64,000 nucleotides of DNA from Bugula neritina. Taxonomy: Eukaryota; Bryozoa; Gymnolaemata; Cheilostomatida; Bugulidae. The stretch's first letter is position 1; each line of letters starts with the position of its first letter. A program made the position numbers and the translations under genes. The stretch lies in the NCBI GenBank assembly GCA_964035545.1, contig OZ037767.1:13790801-13854800 (forward strand). Direction: 5' to 3'. Under the pieces are notes generated by a model that searched no databases, was not told where the DNA came from, and saw only the letters and a program-made list of their open reading frames with translations. Of the stretch, positions 9,990 through 22,800 are shown piece by piece.

Positions 9990-12900
9990 GACAGGACCTG
10001 CATTAAGTTCATGTTTTATCAGATAAAATAACTACCGGTTGACTGTGACATATTGCCAATGGGAATTAGTGACCATTAGAGTGACCCGGATGTGATTACA
10101 ATATAGGGCAGAAATGGCGTAAAGTAACCACACATTTTTAGAGTAAGTTGCATACTCAGCTTTTAGTTAATAATTATTGATTATTGAACTCAATTAGCTT
10201 CCTATATCATATGTTAGAGTCACAAATTGAGAGTCTGAGAGAACCCAGTTGTTCTAGTCCAACTGAACGACTTAATTGTGTATAATATATTCTGTCATCA
10301 TACACAAACCTTATCATTGCGGGGAGTTGCAGCACGTGTTAGTCAATTTGTTGATATAAATTCTAATTCCATAGCCTCAGTTCTCAAGTAGAAACCTCAA
10401 ACCTAATCTCCAACCTTTCCAAAGTAATAATCACAAGCAGAGAGTAGCTTTTAGAATGCCAAATGTTGAAATTTTCAGCAGTTTTAGTCTCACATGGAAC
10501 TTAAAATGCTACATGCCTTTGAAGTTTTTTTACGAATCCATTCACTAAAATTCAACCTCGGTTTCTGAAGCATATTTTTAGAAAAGTTATTTTTATTTTA
10601 AAAAGCATATAATATAGTAGGTGATGAGAGGCTAAAACATTAATATTCTTAAGTTGTAAGCATATTCTTTGTAGCTGTTCCTGGATAAAACATCTGGAGT
10701 GGTCCCCCTTACTTCATATTCAATGTTAATTATATTAAAGAAGTAAAAAGCCTAAAATATGCAATGTTATGCATATACATGTTTTGTACTGTATAAACAT
10801 TATTACTAATACATCTGAATATATGTAATATACTACTGCAGTATAACTGTAACGGATTAGTTGTGCAGGTGTTATGTGTGAGACTCGAAAATGCAACATT
10901 TCTCCTCTGGCAGGCAAACGTTTGCATATTTAACAGGAATGGCAAAAGCTTTGTGAAATACTTAACAAACTTTCAAAATAATGAGGTTAAAAAAGAAATT
11001 CGAATTTTTGTGCGTAAATATGGAATTTTTAACTCATTGAAGTATGCCAGGCCTTAAAACTGACTTATAATTTGAAAAAAATTAATGCCAGTAATGAAAC
11101 ATATTTTTGGCATAACTGGTTTTTTAGAAAAGGTGACTACATAAAGTGGCTGTATTTTCTCAAAAATATTCCAATGTTAACATTAACCATTATATAATGA
11201 TGTGTTGTAATATTTAATCATGGTATAACTCTACCTTCAAGTATTTCAATTCCAGCTATCCATATGTCTGTCTGTTAGTATATCCAACTTTGTCGTCTGT
11301 AACGTACCTAGTTGCACCAACTTTTTCCTTCTAGTTTCTTGCAATCACTTGATAATAATACCTTCTTTCATCTTTATAATATTTGTATTGATTTTAATGG
11401 AAAGTATGCATTTATGATAACTGCCTACTCTAATATATCCCTTCGGTATTGCAGCTTCACGCAAACATGCTAGTCACAAAGTAAAACTAGCCTAGCCCAT
11501 TTGATTTGCAACGCAGTACGTAGTGCTCGTAGACATATAAGCACTTGGATATAGCATTGCAAATGTAATTATTCTTTCTCCTTATGACATTTGCTCGTAA
11601 ATTTGATTTTGTTAATTCTATCTAAAGTAATTTCTGCTGTACAATGTATTATTGTATTTCACATCTGCTACTATATTGCTGTCGCTGCCTGGGGCTGTAG
11701 ATTTACTATAGAGAGAGTATTACAAAAATAATACAATATTTAGTACTTTATGGCAGCTAAATTATGTTAATCAGACTATACACTGTTTCAGCACTCTTTC
11801 AACTGGTTGCACTTGTCTGGCATCGACAAAAAACAATTTTGAGTAATTAATTTGATATCTCAATAAAACATTTAAATATTTCAGTCCATTACACATCTGC
11901 TATAGGTCTTTCTTTTAGCTTAGGCAGGGAGTATTAGGTTATGGGAGTTTATTAGTATAGTGTATTATTCAGTTCCAACTTTTGATATTATGTTCAGTTG
12001 ATATTTATATTCTTCATATATGAAACATGCAATAAATGCAAAAACTAAATAAATAGAGAAAAAAATTTGTGGTTTGAGCAGGCAAATTGGGTTATTTGGT
12101 GATGTCAGGATGGGCATACGAAGTTCCTAGCTCCTTAGAAATAGAATTTATCATTAGAGTTTGTCACAGGGCAAAAGATTTCCAACAAATGTGAATTTTT
12201 TATAGCTAATATTTGCTATGAACCAATGCTCTGTGGTTGTTTGTTTGTTGTTTAGTAATAATACGGAAGTTTAGCCAATTTTTATTAAAAGAAACCTGCA
12301 AACTCAGCATGAATAAAGTAACTAGCTGTAAAAACTTTCGGTTTTTCAAACTAACTCAGTAAAGCTTTATAATCTTACATGCAGCTCTACTGTTCAAAAG
12401 CTAATTTCAACTGCCTATAAGCTATTGGCATGGCGTTTAGCCAATTAAACTAATCAACTCTTTGGGTTACTGAAAAGCTTAGCTATTATAAGTATAAATT
12501 ACAGTTACACTAACCTCTACTGCTATAGAGAGCAAATGTTTATATACACAATGAATCAATATTTCATTTTAAGTTCGTTGTCGTCTGCAAACAGTCTCTA
12601 TGCATAAGAGTTGATAAGAAAGTATTATATTGTTATAGACTAATTGTCATCTTTTGTAGCTTTAGAACCAAGTGTTTAAACACTCTCATGTTGTTTTTCC
12701 TTCTATGCTATCAATCAATAGACTTGGCTAGCTTACCTTATCCATAATTTACAGGCTTTACAATACTCTAAGTCTATTTGGGCGCTCAGTTGCTGCATTT
12801 CTAAATATAAAAATGAAAACTGGCTGTTTGGATAAATTAGAATTGCAAATAGTAATAGAAAATTTATTAAAACTGCAATAAATAGTTTATCAGTATTTAT

Positions 12901-14875
12901 AAGATAAAGTAGTATTATAGCACCATAACGTTATTGCAGAAATATTTTACTGACAATAAAACAATTTGGCGGATGTCGTTGGCAGAGATTAGCTTTAATA
13001 ATTATTGTGTTCAGTATTACGTAGAGCTGAAGTTGTGACCAATATAAGCCAAAATAAACTCACAATGTTCAATGCCTATATATAGTGACTGTCCCATTCC
13101 CCCACTCAAATATGTATAACCCGGTTTTCATAATGCAGCTTCCGTGTGATAATGTTTAGTTAATGTTTTATTTTATCTCAATCTTATATAGGAAGTTGAA
13201 TCTCTCCTTCTTTGTTTTTGAATTGCAAGCAATTAATGTTATTCATCGCAGCTTTTATCATCAATATTGAATCTTCATAATATTACTATAATATTATATT
13301 ATTGATATATAATATATAATAATATTATAGCAGCCACACTATTGCAACCTTCGTCCATGCAGCTTGTGAAATAGTTGGCTCATACACACAGTGTCATACT
13401 ATATTGCATATCAAGCCGCTCATTTTGACTAATAGCTATAGTATATGTACTATTATCCGAAAAGCTTCCTGCAAGCCCTTAATGATATGCAATACAATAC
13501 ATACAGTAGCTAATGTTTGTAAGTATTATTATAATATTATTATATTCTATAATAGTTTCTATATCTTACTAATATTATTGGGATTAATAGAAATGTATTG
13601 CATGTAATATGCATTAATCTATATATTTTATGACTATAATTATCCTCCATAATAACATTCAATATGTTTCATATGACTATAATTATATCATATGAAACTT
13701 TTATATATATTTATAGATAATATCATCTTCATTAACCGTTTTCATATTTTCTGATTAGTATTATATATTCCATAATAATTGATATATATTTTATAGTTAA
13801 TGTTATAACAAGTCAACTTTTTGCTATTGGTAAGCATGCAAAACTATATCTAAGATGTAGAAGAAGAAAAACTACAGCATAGAAGCAACACTCTAAGTAT
13901 GCTGAGACAAGCATGTGTGAATATGAGTCATTATTTTCAAATTTGTTGAATAAGGGAGTAATCTTCCCTTGCCACTTACTCCAGTTTGTTTGTCTGCATT
14001 AAGACTTGCTTCTCACACTGTAGTGTTGCTTTGTTGTTTAAATGCAGGTTTAATACAGCTTATAATAAAGATTTAGATTTTTTTCGTATACAGTTACAGA
14101 TTATTTCAGCCTTTATGCATGTGCAGGTGTGACAACTCCAGCTAGAAAGTGGTTTCTAATGCAAGGATTTGCTAAGAGAGTAAATGCATGCACTTTGTCG
14201 ATTGGAAGCATTTTTATCGAAAGTGTGTTATTCGGAAAAGATAACTCAAAAAATCTTTAATTCTGTATTTGTAATTGTAGCTTTAAAAGCAAAATAATGT
14301 TCAACCAGAATAAAGGGGATAAATCAAAGATAAAAATAGAGCAGACAACTCTGATTCTTACAAACTGGAGCTGTGGAAAGATAATTCCAAATAAACAGGA
14401 CTGCATTTGTATTTTCACAATGGAAGTTAACTAATATTACCAATATTAAAAAACATTGAATTAGTAGTAGCTTACATAAACGAGCAAATATTTATTGAAT
14501 TTCTTTAAAAATAATGCGCTTAATGTTTGTGAAAATGAGATCTAATGCCCTCTGGGGAAGGTGTTAAGGCTTCTCGCTATGCTAAGATATAGCATGCGCC
14601 TCCATAGACTGTAGACGTCAGAGTAAAGCAGTTGTATTGAACTCTGTAAGCTGTAACTATATGGTTTATAAGCAGCTGTCTCATATGTAACTAGATGCCT
14701 TCTCATTGAGTAGACAGGCTAATAAATGCTCTGATACTCTGAAGTCATAATTGATTAATATAATAAATTCTATTCACATGCTTCACGCTTTCTAGTGACT
14801 AATACTTAGAATACTTAAAGCTCTTTGCTACTTCTATTAGCATGAATATTGATCTGTCTTGTTGCATATTCACAG
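9990..14875. other. Intergenic DNA between LINE and PEAK gene
   Basis: AT-rich sequence. A short hairpin at about 13652-13684 has GTTTCATATGA arms and an 11-base AT loop, and AT-only stretches lie at 13270-13330 and 13500-13800. The PEAK 5' untranslated exon and promoter should be here, since the first coding exon has an acceptor at its left end, but I cannot place them. Confidence 0.5.
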
Positions 14876-15094
14876 GACGGCATTTGCCAGCTCTAAGTCA
14901 GCTTGGCAGCGATGCAAGTAGTAAGTCAGCGTGTAGAATAAGCCGAGGTGTCCTTAACTGAACACGGGAAGATGGAAGTGGAAGCGACTTGTAGTGAATT
15001 TGTAGCAAACGCCTGGAAAAAGGATTTGTGTGCGAATTGTCAGAAACATGAAAGTGAGCATGGTAGTGACAGGGAGACTTCAGCTGTGTCACAG
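14876..15094 (+). CDS. PEAK1: PEAK gene exon 1 with 5' leader, uORF and start codon
   Basis: A CACAG acceptor at 14871-14875 opens the exon. The ATG at 14972 is chosen because an in-frame TAA stands at 14939 and the peptide then reads CSEFVANAWKKDLCANC, the cysteine/tryptophan motif found at the very N-terminus of vertebrate PEAK1 and PRAG1. A nine-codon upstream frame runs 14912-14941. The donor is CACAG|GTGAGT, phase 0, 41 codons. Confidence 0.9.
14912..14941 (+). promoter_or_regulatory. Upstream open reading frame in PEAK leader
   Basis: ATG to TAA, peptide MQVVSQRVE, ending 30 bases before the main start. Short uORFs like this commonly reduce initiation at the main ATG. No evidence for use beyond the sequence. 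Confidence 0.5.
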
Positions 15095-16682
15095 GTGAGT
15101 GCAGGTGCTATAAGCTGGAGCAAGTGCTTCAGGTGCTTTACCTGCAAACCTGTACATCATATTATGTATGATTATTAACCATTGCTTGTTATATTTATGC
15201 AAATACATTACTCCATTTTACCTAGTAAGTGCCATAATTAGCCGGATTAAGCTAGCTATTTAACTAGGCCATGTATTTGCACTGAAAAATGAAGCTCTTC
15301 AAATATTATATGCACCCTCCTTATCCTATCAAAGTTCAAATATTTCTATTAAATCTGCGTTTGAAATGGTAGCCCTCCTTTCGAAACCATATCTGTTTAA
15401 ATATTTTTATTTAGTATTACTGTTTTGGCACTATTTTATGATTACACCCTAACCTGCTATTTTTCAAAGTTTTACATCACAAGAAATTTTGATTTGAGGC
15501 AAGGCAGATGCAAGTTAACATGAAATGATACAGGAGCCATTCCTATCAACCAAACTTAATAATTGCCATTGATTTTCTTTGGAGTGAAGTCAACTGTGAA
15601 ATTATTGATGTTAATCAAGTGCATTGTTTAGACAAGTAACACAACTGTCCGTGATTTGCCAACCAATCAATAAATGTGACACTGCCAGCTCGTGTTAGTC
15701 ATCAACTACTACAATGGGCCAATCAGCTGTCATGTTAGAATAATCAGCCAATCAGCTTCTTCGAACCTATTAATTCAAGCAGACAACTGAAGTAAATTCT
15801 CGCCAACCTTTTATTAAATAAAAAATAGCTCCAATAGTATGTGAATGCATCCAAATAATCCCACTCTCTCCTTTTCAGACGGTTTCACTAATAATTAATA
15901 TTTATATTTGTATTTATATATTTGCTATTTATCACCCCAAATCACAGCTATGTAACCAATAGTTACAACCAGTCCACCCATGTTTATTACTTATTTAAAT
16001 TATTCTATATTTATTCAGTTTTTATAGTTAAGTAAAGTTTCAGCTTACATGTGGTTTAATATCAAATGGCTGCTGTTGAGCATATTATAATGATAAACTG
16101 TTTTTGCATCTCTCATACTTCTATTTATTCTCATTTCTTGATATTCAAAAGTTTTCAAAGGTTTTTGGTAGCAAATAAGTGAAAACTCAACTCTTAGTCG
16201 ATGCATAAAACCTGCTTTGAAAGCTTTTTATCCGTCACTTAAATAATAAAGTAATAGACCACAAACTAAGCTAATATCTGTAGAGCATGTAACTGAGCTG
16301 TTTAAATCACTAGAGTTATTATAGAGTAGTTATCAATATTTTAAAGTGGCAGTTATAGACCTCCTTTAGAATGTTCATCTTTTTGGACATTATTGAGTTT
16401 TTCAAGTCTTAATGTTTGCTGAAGCGTCAGAAATGAAAATAGTTGAAAGTTTCACAAGTATAGCTGATCCCAGTTTTTCAATGCATTATATCTTGTCACT
16501 CAACACAATATTCCAACCAAGTATAGCTGTTGCAGTATAGATTATCTGAAATAAAACAAAGTTCAAGTCATACTTGAGCAGAAGTTACTTTCCTTGAATT
16601 ACTTTTTACCAAAAATTGCTAAATAGAAGTGCTTAAAGTATACAACAATTATTCGAAATTTTATTATAATGCGTATTAATCG

Positions 16683-16775
<93 letters not shown>

Positions 16776-16792
16776 GCACGCACGCACACACG

Positions 16793-16835
<43 letters not shown>

Positions 16836-19800
16836 ACACATATCAACATCATCATTGTCATCACGCCCTTTATTTAGCTGTTAAGTAATGAATATCATAA
16901 AATATCCATTGTTTTGTAGAGTACAGACATCAAAAAAGAGCAGCAGCATAAAGAAGTTGTGGCAGCACCTGCTACTTCTAAATCACAGACAACTCCAGTC
17001 ACTAAAATTCAGCAGGTTTGCCGTCTCTATGTTTTCATATGTAACTTTATAGCTTGTACACCCACTCACGTGGCTGTTTAGTATCTCCATAAGAGTCCAT
17101 AATATAGTCTAGTAGCCAATGAACTAAACAATGAGTATGATGTGGCATATATAGAAATAGCTACAATGGATGCCCTTCTTGACTTCATTAATGTTCCTGT
17201 GACCGTGACCTTGTGCTAACCTCTAGACAGCTTTCTAGTATCCTATCCCTAGAGGCTGTATCTCCAAGTGGTTAATGAAAAATAGGGCTGATTAAATAAT
17301 TTATACTAATTTTAGGTAGATATATTTGTGGTAGGGGAGAGGTTAGCCAGATTAAGTGGTCACTACTGACTTAGCTTGTAATTTGAAGTCAGCCAAAATA
17401 ACCAAAGTTCTGTACAGTGAAAGTAGGAGTCTATTTGTTGTGTAAATAGTAAACAGGAAATCACGTACAATGCAACAATTTCTAGAACTCAACTTTATTC
17501 TGTTTGCTCCGCATATGAGTCAGTTTACTTCATTTAGTACACACCAGCAACTTATGACCTATCATTAAAGTTTGATCAAAATCAATTGAAATTTACTATA
17601 CATGGTATTTTTATGTGCTGATTTTAACTACGCATAACAGAAAAGGCTGGAAGGGGATTCCCCAACATTAAAGCACAGGTCATTGTCATATGCACTTAAT
17701 ATTCTATATGTGCAACCGAAAAAACCTAACGGTCCGTAACCAAAACTAGCTGAATAATTAGGGAAAAACATAGGAAATGAAGCAAAATTAAAAAGAACTT
17801 TGATTATTTAGGTGTATCTATTGGTGTTTTACTAGTTTTGGCCAAAAGACCATGTTTATTACCAGCTAAAGTGTGAAAAATAGCCAAAAACTGAAGATAT
17901 CCAGTGTGTACTATAAATTAAGTAAAATGACCCATATACAACTCCTTTATAATAAGGCACAGTGATTTAGGTTGTTTTTAGTTTTATAATAACTTATAGT
18001 TTTCTTTTTTCATAATAAGACAACTTTTCAGAAGTTCACTAGAACTAACTCTATTTAAAAATGTGATTCTTTGCTTATCTCACAATATTGAATGTTAATG
18101 TAGTATTGCAATAGCATGAGATTAACTTCTGCTGCATTTAAAAATACGGGAGGGGTTACAGTGACGCCCTCTGAGGTAGGTGTAGTAATGGAGAAATTGA
18201 GAAAAGCCTGTGTTCTAGATTAAAAGTGTAGTAAAGAAAGTTATGTTCTCACAAGAATTTCAAGTAGTGCCCCAAACAAAATTTAATAAAGAAGTTAAAG
18301 AGCTTAGGCTTTCTCAATTTCTTTACTATAACTGCTCCTAAATGCACCCTCTCTCATTAATGTTGTTGGTTTAGGGTATGTTTTCTGCATATTTTCTGCC
18401 CAAACAACATCAAAACACGAGCAAATATATATTTATATATTTTCGATAACGTAATAAATTATTGCACAACTGTTTCACCATAGCTACAACCTTCTGCTAG
18501 CAACATTACTATGTTATTTCTAAAGAATTTATCTAACCCAACTGTAGACCACCCCATATCACTGTCACACATAAATAGTAACTGGATCAAATGTTATGGA
18601 ATGTCGACTGACAATTTGATGGCAAAAACAAGTCCTTTTTATTAGCAATTGTCATTCAGCTGTCACTGCTGTTTTTCTGACGATCTGTATTAGCATAATA
18701 CAATTACTATCTAATTGTTATTGTCTTAAGTGTATCTATCTTGGAGTAGTTTTTACCAGCGGCTAAAAAATCAGCCGTTCTCTTTATATAGCAACAAAAA
18801 TATTAGTTAGCATTTGAAGAGCTAAAAAACAATATTTGTTGTAAAAATTTCAACAGATTTGCATGAAAGACAGGTGTTGTTGCTGCAAACATCCTTCATG
18901 CCAGGGTAGTGCATAGCTCACCACAGAAATCCTCTCTATTTACAATAACAACAGAATGAACAGTAAATTAATACACGATTTGTATGGGAAGGAATTTGTT
19001 CAAACAATCTCACCTTCCATTAGGCTGGATTACTAAGTTATAAACATTTCCATGTTTTGCTAAAATGAAACAGTTTTTTGTTAAAAAAAATGTTCACAAC
19101 TGATCGGTGCCCACGCTGGATCTTAAAATAGCATTACACAATACACATTCTAACTGTGATAGCTATAACAGCTATTGTCGTATTCTAGATCTATTTATAT
19201 AAGCTGTCAAAGTAACTAAGCATTTTCGCAGTAACTGCAACATCAAATTTATGCTGGTTCCCATTGCTCTTCTCATGCTCGAAAGGGTGGATTTTTGTTG
19301 CGGGTTTGAATTAACTTATGATTGTGGTTTCATTTGATTGACAAAGTCCCAAAGTCGAATAAAAAATCCATTTCAATAATGTGAAGCAATCGGAACCTAG
19401 TGATGGAGAAAATAATAAAAGTAACAAAGTATTAAATTATCTGTTTATAATGCTGTGACAAAAATATTGTTGAAAGATATATGTGTAAAGTTATTACATA
19501 AGTTCTCAATGATATATTTGTAACAGAGTTGGTTACCTATAAAGAAAGTAGCAATGCCCCCAACCCAAATGTCGAATTAAAAAATAGAAGCTAAAGCTAA
19601 TGATACATTTAGATGCAATAGTGGAGAAATTCTAATAGTCCACGCTTTTTTATTTTCTTTATTGCTTTTTTTGTTAGTGGAAGTTTTGGTTGGAATTCTC
19701 AAAAGAACATGACTTATATTGCTACATTTTTAATCTAGAATAAGGACCATCTTCAATTTCTAAATAAATACAAAATAGTATTGTGATACTGTAATAGAAA

Positions 19801-22800
19801 ATATACAAGTATAGCTAATTCTAGAGCAATGAAAAATGCACTTGTATGGATTTTGGCTGTCAAAACAGGCAAGCCTTGTTAGCTAATGCCTACTTGTATT
19901 CCCTTAATCTTTACTTCAATACAATAGAGTGATTGTGCCAGGTTATTCTATTACACTAATTGACATTCTTTTACGGACATCACGCATGCTTATATATTTA
20001 TATAGCACTGTACTTAGCCATTGACATTATCATTTCAGTCTCACAAATTAGTTAAGTCTAAACTACCAACACCATCTCCGAGTACGGCCGCCCTCTCTAC
20101 CGTCTCTAACCTTTCTCAGGTTCAACAGCAGAACAAAGGCAAACCTGCTACACCTTCCAAACCTCAGCGATCAGTAGCAAGATCCGAGAGTGCCCGATGT
20201 AAACCAACACCGCCTGCCAAACCCTCCCGGCTACAAGAAAGGAAACTTGTAGTGAGAGCGGAGAGCCAACGCCTGGTAAAAGGCAACGCTGATCGGACGA
20301 AATATATCGAGAAGAGGGTTTCTCCTGTACCGAATAAACGTGAGTTTATTATTCATGGGAAAATAGGTAATAGTTGCATGAGGTCTAGGGGCTAAAGCAC
20401 TTGCTTAGTAAACACAAGGTTAGTGGTTCAAATTCCAATAAAGACTACATGAGCTTCTATTATTCATGGAAAAGGAGGGAGCATCATTTTATTTCAATAC
20501 TGAAGATAAATATATAGTGTAGTGTAGATACTATAGTATATCAATCTTAGTAAATATCGCGGCTAGTAATAAAATCATCAGTAAGAATAATTCAGTTTGT
20601 TTCAATGAGACAGCTAGGGAAAGGTTTTTAGTACAAGTTCTCTAGAATCAATTTACTGCTATGCAATATGATATCATCATTTCACACTAGATTGTTGACT
20701 TTTACATCATTGGCTGGTTGCTCTATTTGTGAGGCCACATAGCTGTCAACATCTAATATAAACTGTCATTTCATGTCAGGTGCTCCAGTAAATCAGAACT
20801 CGGTGAAAGGTTGTAACAACACCACAGAAGCAGTTGAGACATCATTAGAGGCTCCGGCAACAGAGAAGTTAGTAGAGGGTTGCAGCAATCCCGCAGAATC
20901 GAGTGAGACTAAACAGAGAACCCAGTCTAAGAAGATGGAAGATGAGGCAGAGTTCCATGAGCAACAGACACTTCAGAATACTCTGAAGAATCTAAACCTA
21001 GAAACGAGTAAATCTGACGTAGAGAACATTGATAGTCTGCATAAGTCATTTCTCAATCTTCAAGGTAAGCAATTTCACTAACTCTGAATTTGATTCAATA
21101 TTGATTTTATGATTCCTTAGTTAGTTTGGGTATAATATAGGGTTTGAGGTATTTTGAACTATAAAATGTAGCTGATCATGTATCAGTATTATTTATACAT
21201 GATCAGTATGAATATTACTTCCTTGTCATAAAATGAAGTCATTGCGTTGTCTCTAGAATCTAAAGTCTTGTGCTCTACATGCAGGGATCCCTTAGCCAAA
21301 CACTTCCATCTTATGACAAATACTGAAATGGATTATATGATGAAATGTATATATATATGTGTGTGTGTGTGTGCGTGTGCGTGTGCGTGCGCGTGCGCAT
21401 GTGCGTGTATAAAATATACACTATAAGCATAGAAACAGCATTAAAGTAGAAACACGTAGAATTAAAAGCAAGTAAAGGCAATATAGACTTAACAACAAAT
21501 AGCAACAGCGAAAAAGTAAAAACAACTTATAGAGAAGATAAAATAAAAACAATTAGCAACAGCAGCATAAAAGTGAAAAGAAATAGAAAAGGTAAAAGTA
21601 GAAACGCCAACCATTAGTTTTTTAGTTAATTTCAGTAGTTGACAGTCTTATGGCAAACTAGCAGATTCGAATTAATTTACACACTCTAAACTGAATTTAG
21701 ATCAATACCTGTTTTATCTTCAGCTTGCCCAACCCATTCTATAGCACTTGACATCGAAGCTAGCTCATTTGATTTCTATTACCATAATACTATTCTATAG
21801 ATGATTTGCAGTTCCTAAACAGCTATACACTGTCCAGCTAATAGCTAAATGTTTATGTTTCCGTTGCTCCAAATAAATCCATATACCTGTGCTCTGGCTG
21901 CACTTAGGATGCATCTGTGGTTCTGGTTTGCATCAACTTATGGTTATGGCTTCATTCGATGCAACTGTTCTCAAATATCGAATGAAAAATTTATTTGCAT
22001 GATGCGGAGCAATGGAATCACAGTGATAATGGAATTTATTTGTATTAGTATAAATATTTTTTTTACTTTTTCTTCTAAGAAAATGTTTTGCTTGCAGAAT
22101 TGCTTTAAAATAATAGCATTTTTGTTAGCTATTGTATTTTTGTTTTATAAGGTTTGAAGTTTTATGTTTTATTGTCATTTTAAACTTTTCATTGAAATAT
22201 TTTAGAGCATGAACACCTTCATGAGAGTCCTTTTCACAAGTTGTCAGCTAAAATTAAGCATCACCACAATAGACACTTGCACCATCATCACCATGGTAAT
22301 CACAATGGCACCCAGCATGGCTTTCAGCATAACAACCACCATAGCAACCGCCATAGCAACGATCAAACAAAAGCTCAGACTACCCATTATCAAAATCCGG
22401 TCGTTGACCCAAGTTCTGGCAAACAGCCAGATTCTGACTCGGCTAAGGGAAGGCCAATCTCTGTCTACGACAATGTGGAGGCAAGCAAGGAAGAGAAAGT
22501 AGAAAGAACTGTAGACACTTCGGGCTATGACAATGCCAAGGTCACCCTCTCTCCTCAACTAAACACAGCTAGTCCCAAGTATGATCTGGTAGCAAAGGAA
22601 ATGAGCGCATCGCACGAGTCCAACCAATCGGAAAGAATATACGCTGAAGTTGTTGACGTAGCCGATTCAAGAACTGAGACTGGTTAGCATTGATGTCTCT
22701 TGATGTTGTGTATAATATTATGTGCAGTAGCATTGATCTCTCACACTGGCTATGTAATGTGTTGTGACAATCATTTCTATATAGCAGCTTTCTGTGTTAA

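Noticed and set aside
16599-16884. His-Thr and Cys-Val repeat frames
   Set aside because: Translation of (CA)n on both strands. The same applies at 43214-43465.
21849-22157. 102-codon plus-strand hydrophobic frame in PEAK intron 4
   Set aside because: No splice-site support in phase with exons 4 and 5, which already join perfectly; AT-rich composition makes Phe/Ile-rich frames common.
22209-22558. Alternative frames over PEAK exon 5, including a hydrophobic minus-strand frame
   Set aside because: The in-phase frame fits both neighbours and has family-like tyrosine motifs. The hydrophobic look comes from reading CAT/CAC codons in reverse.
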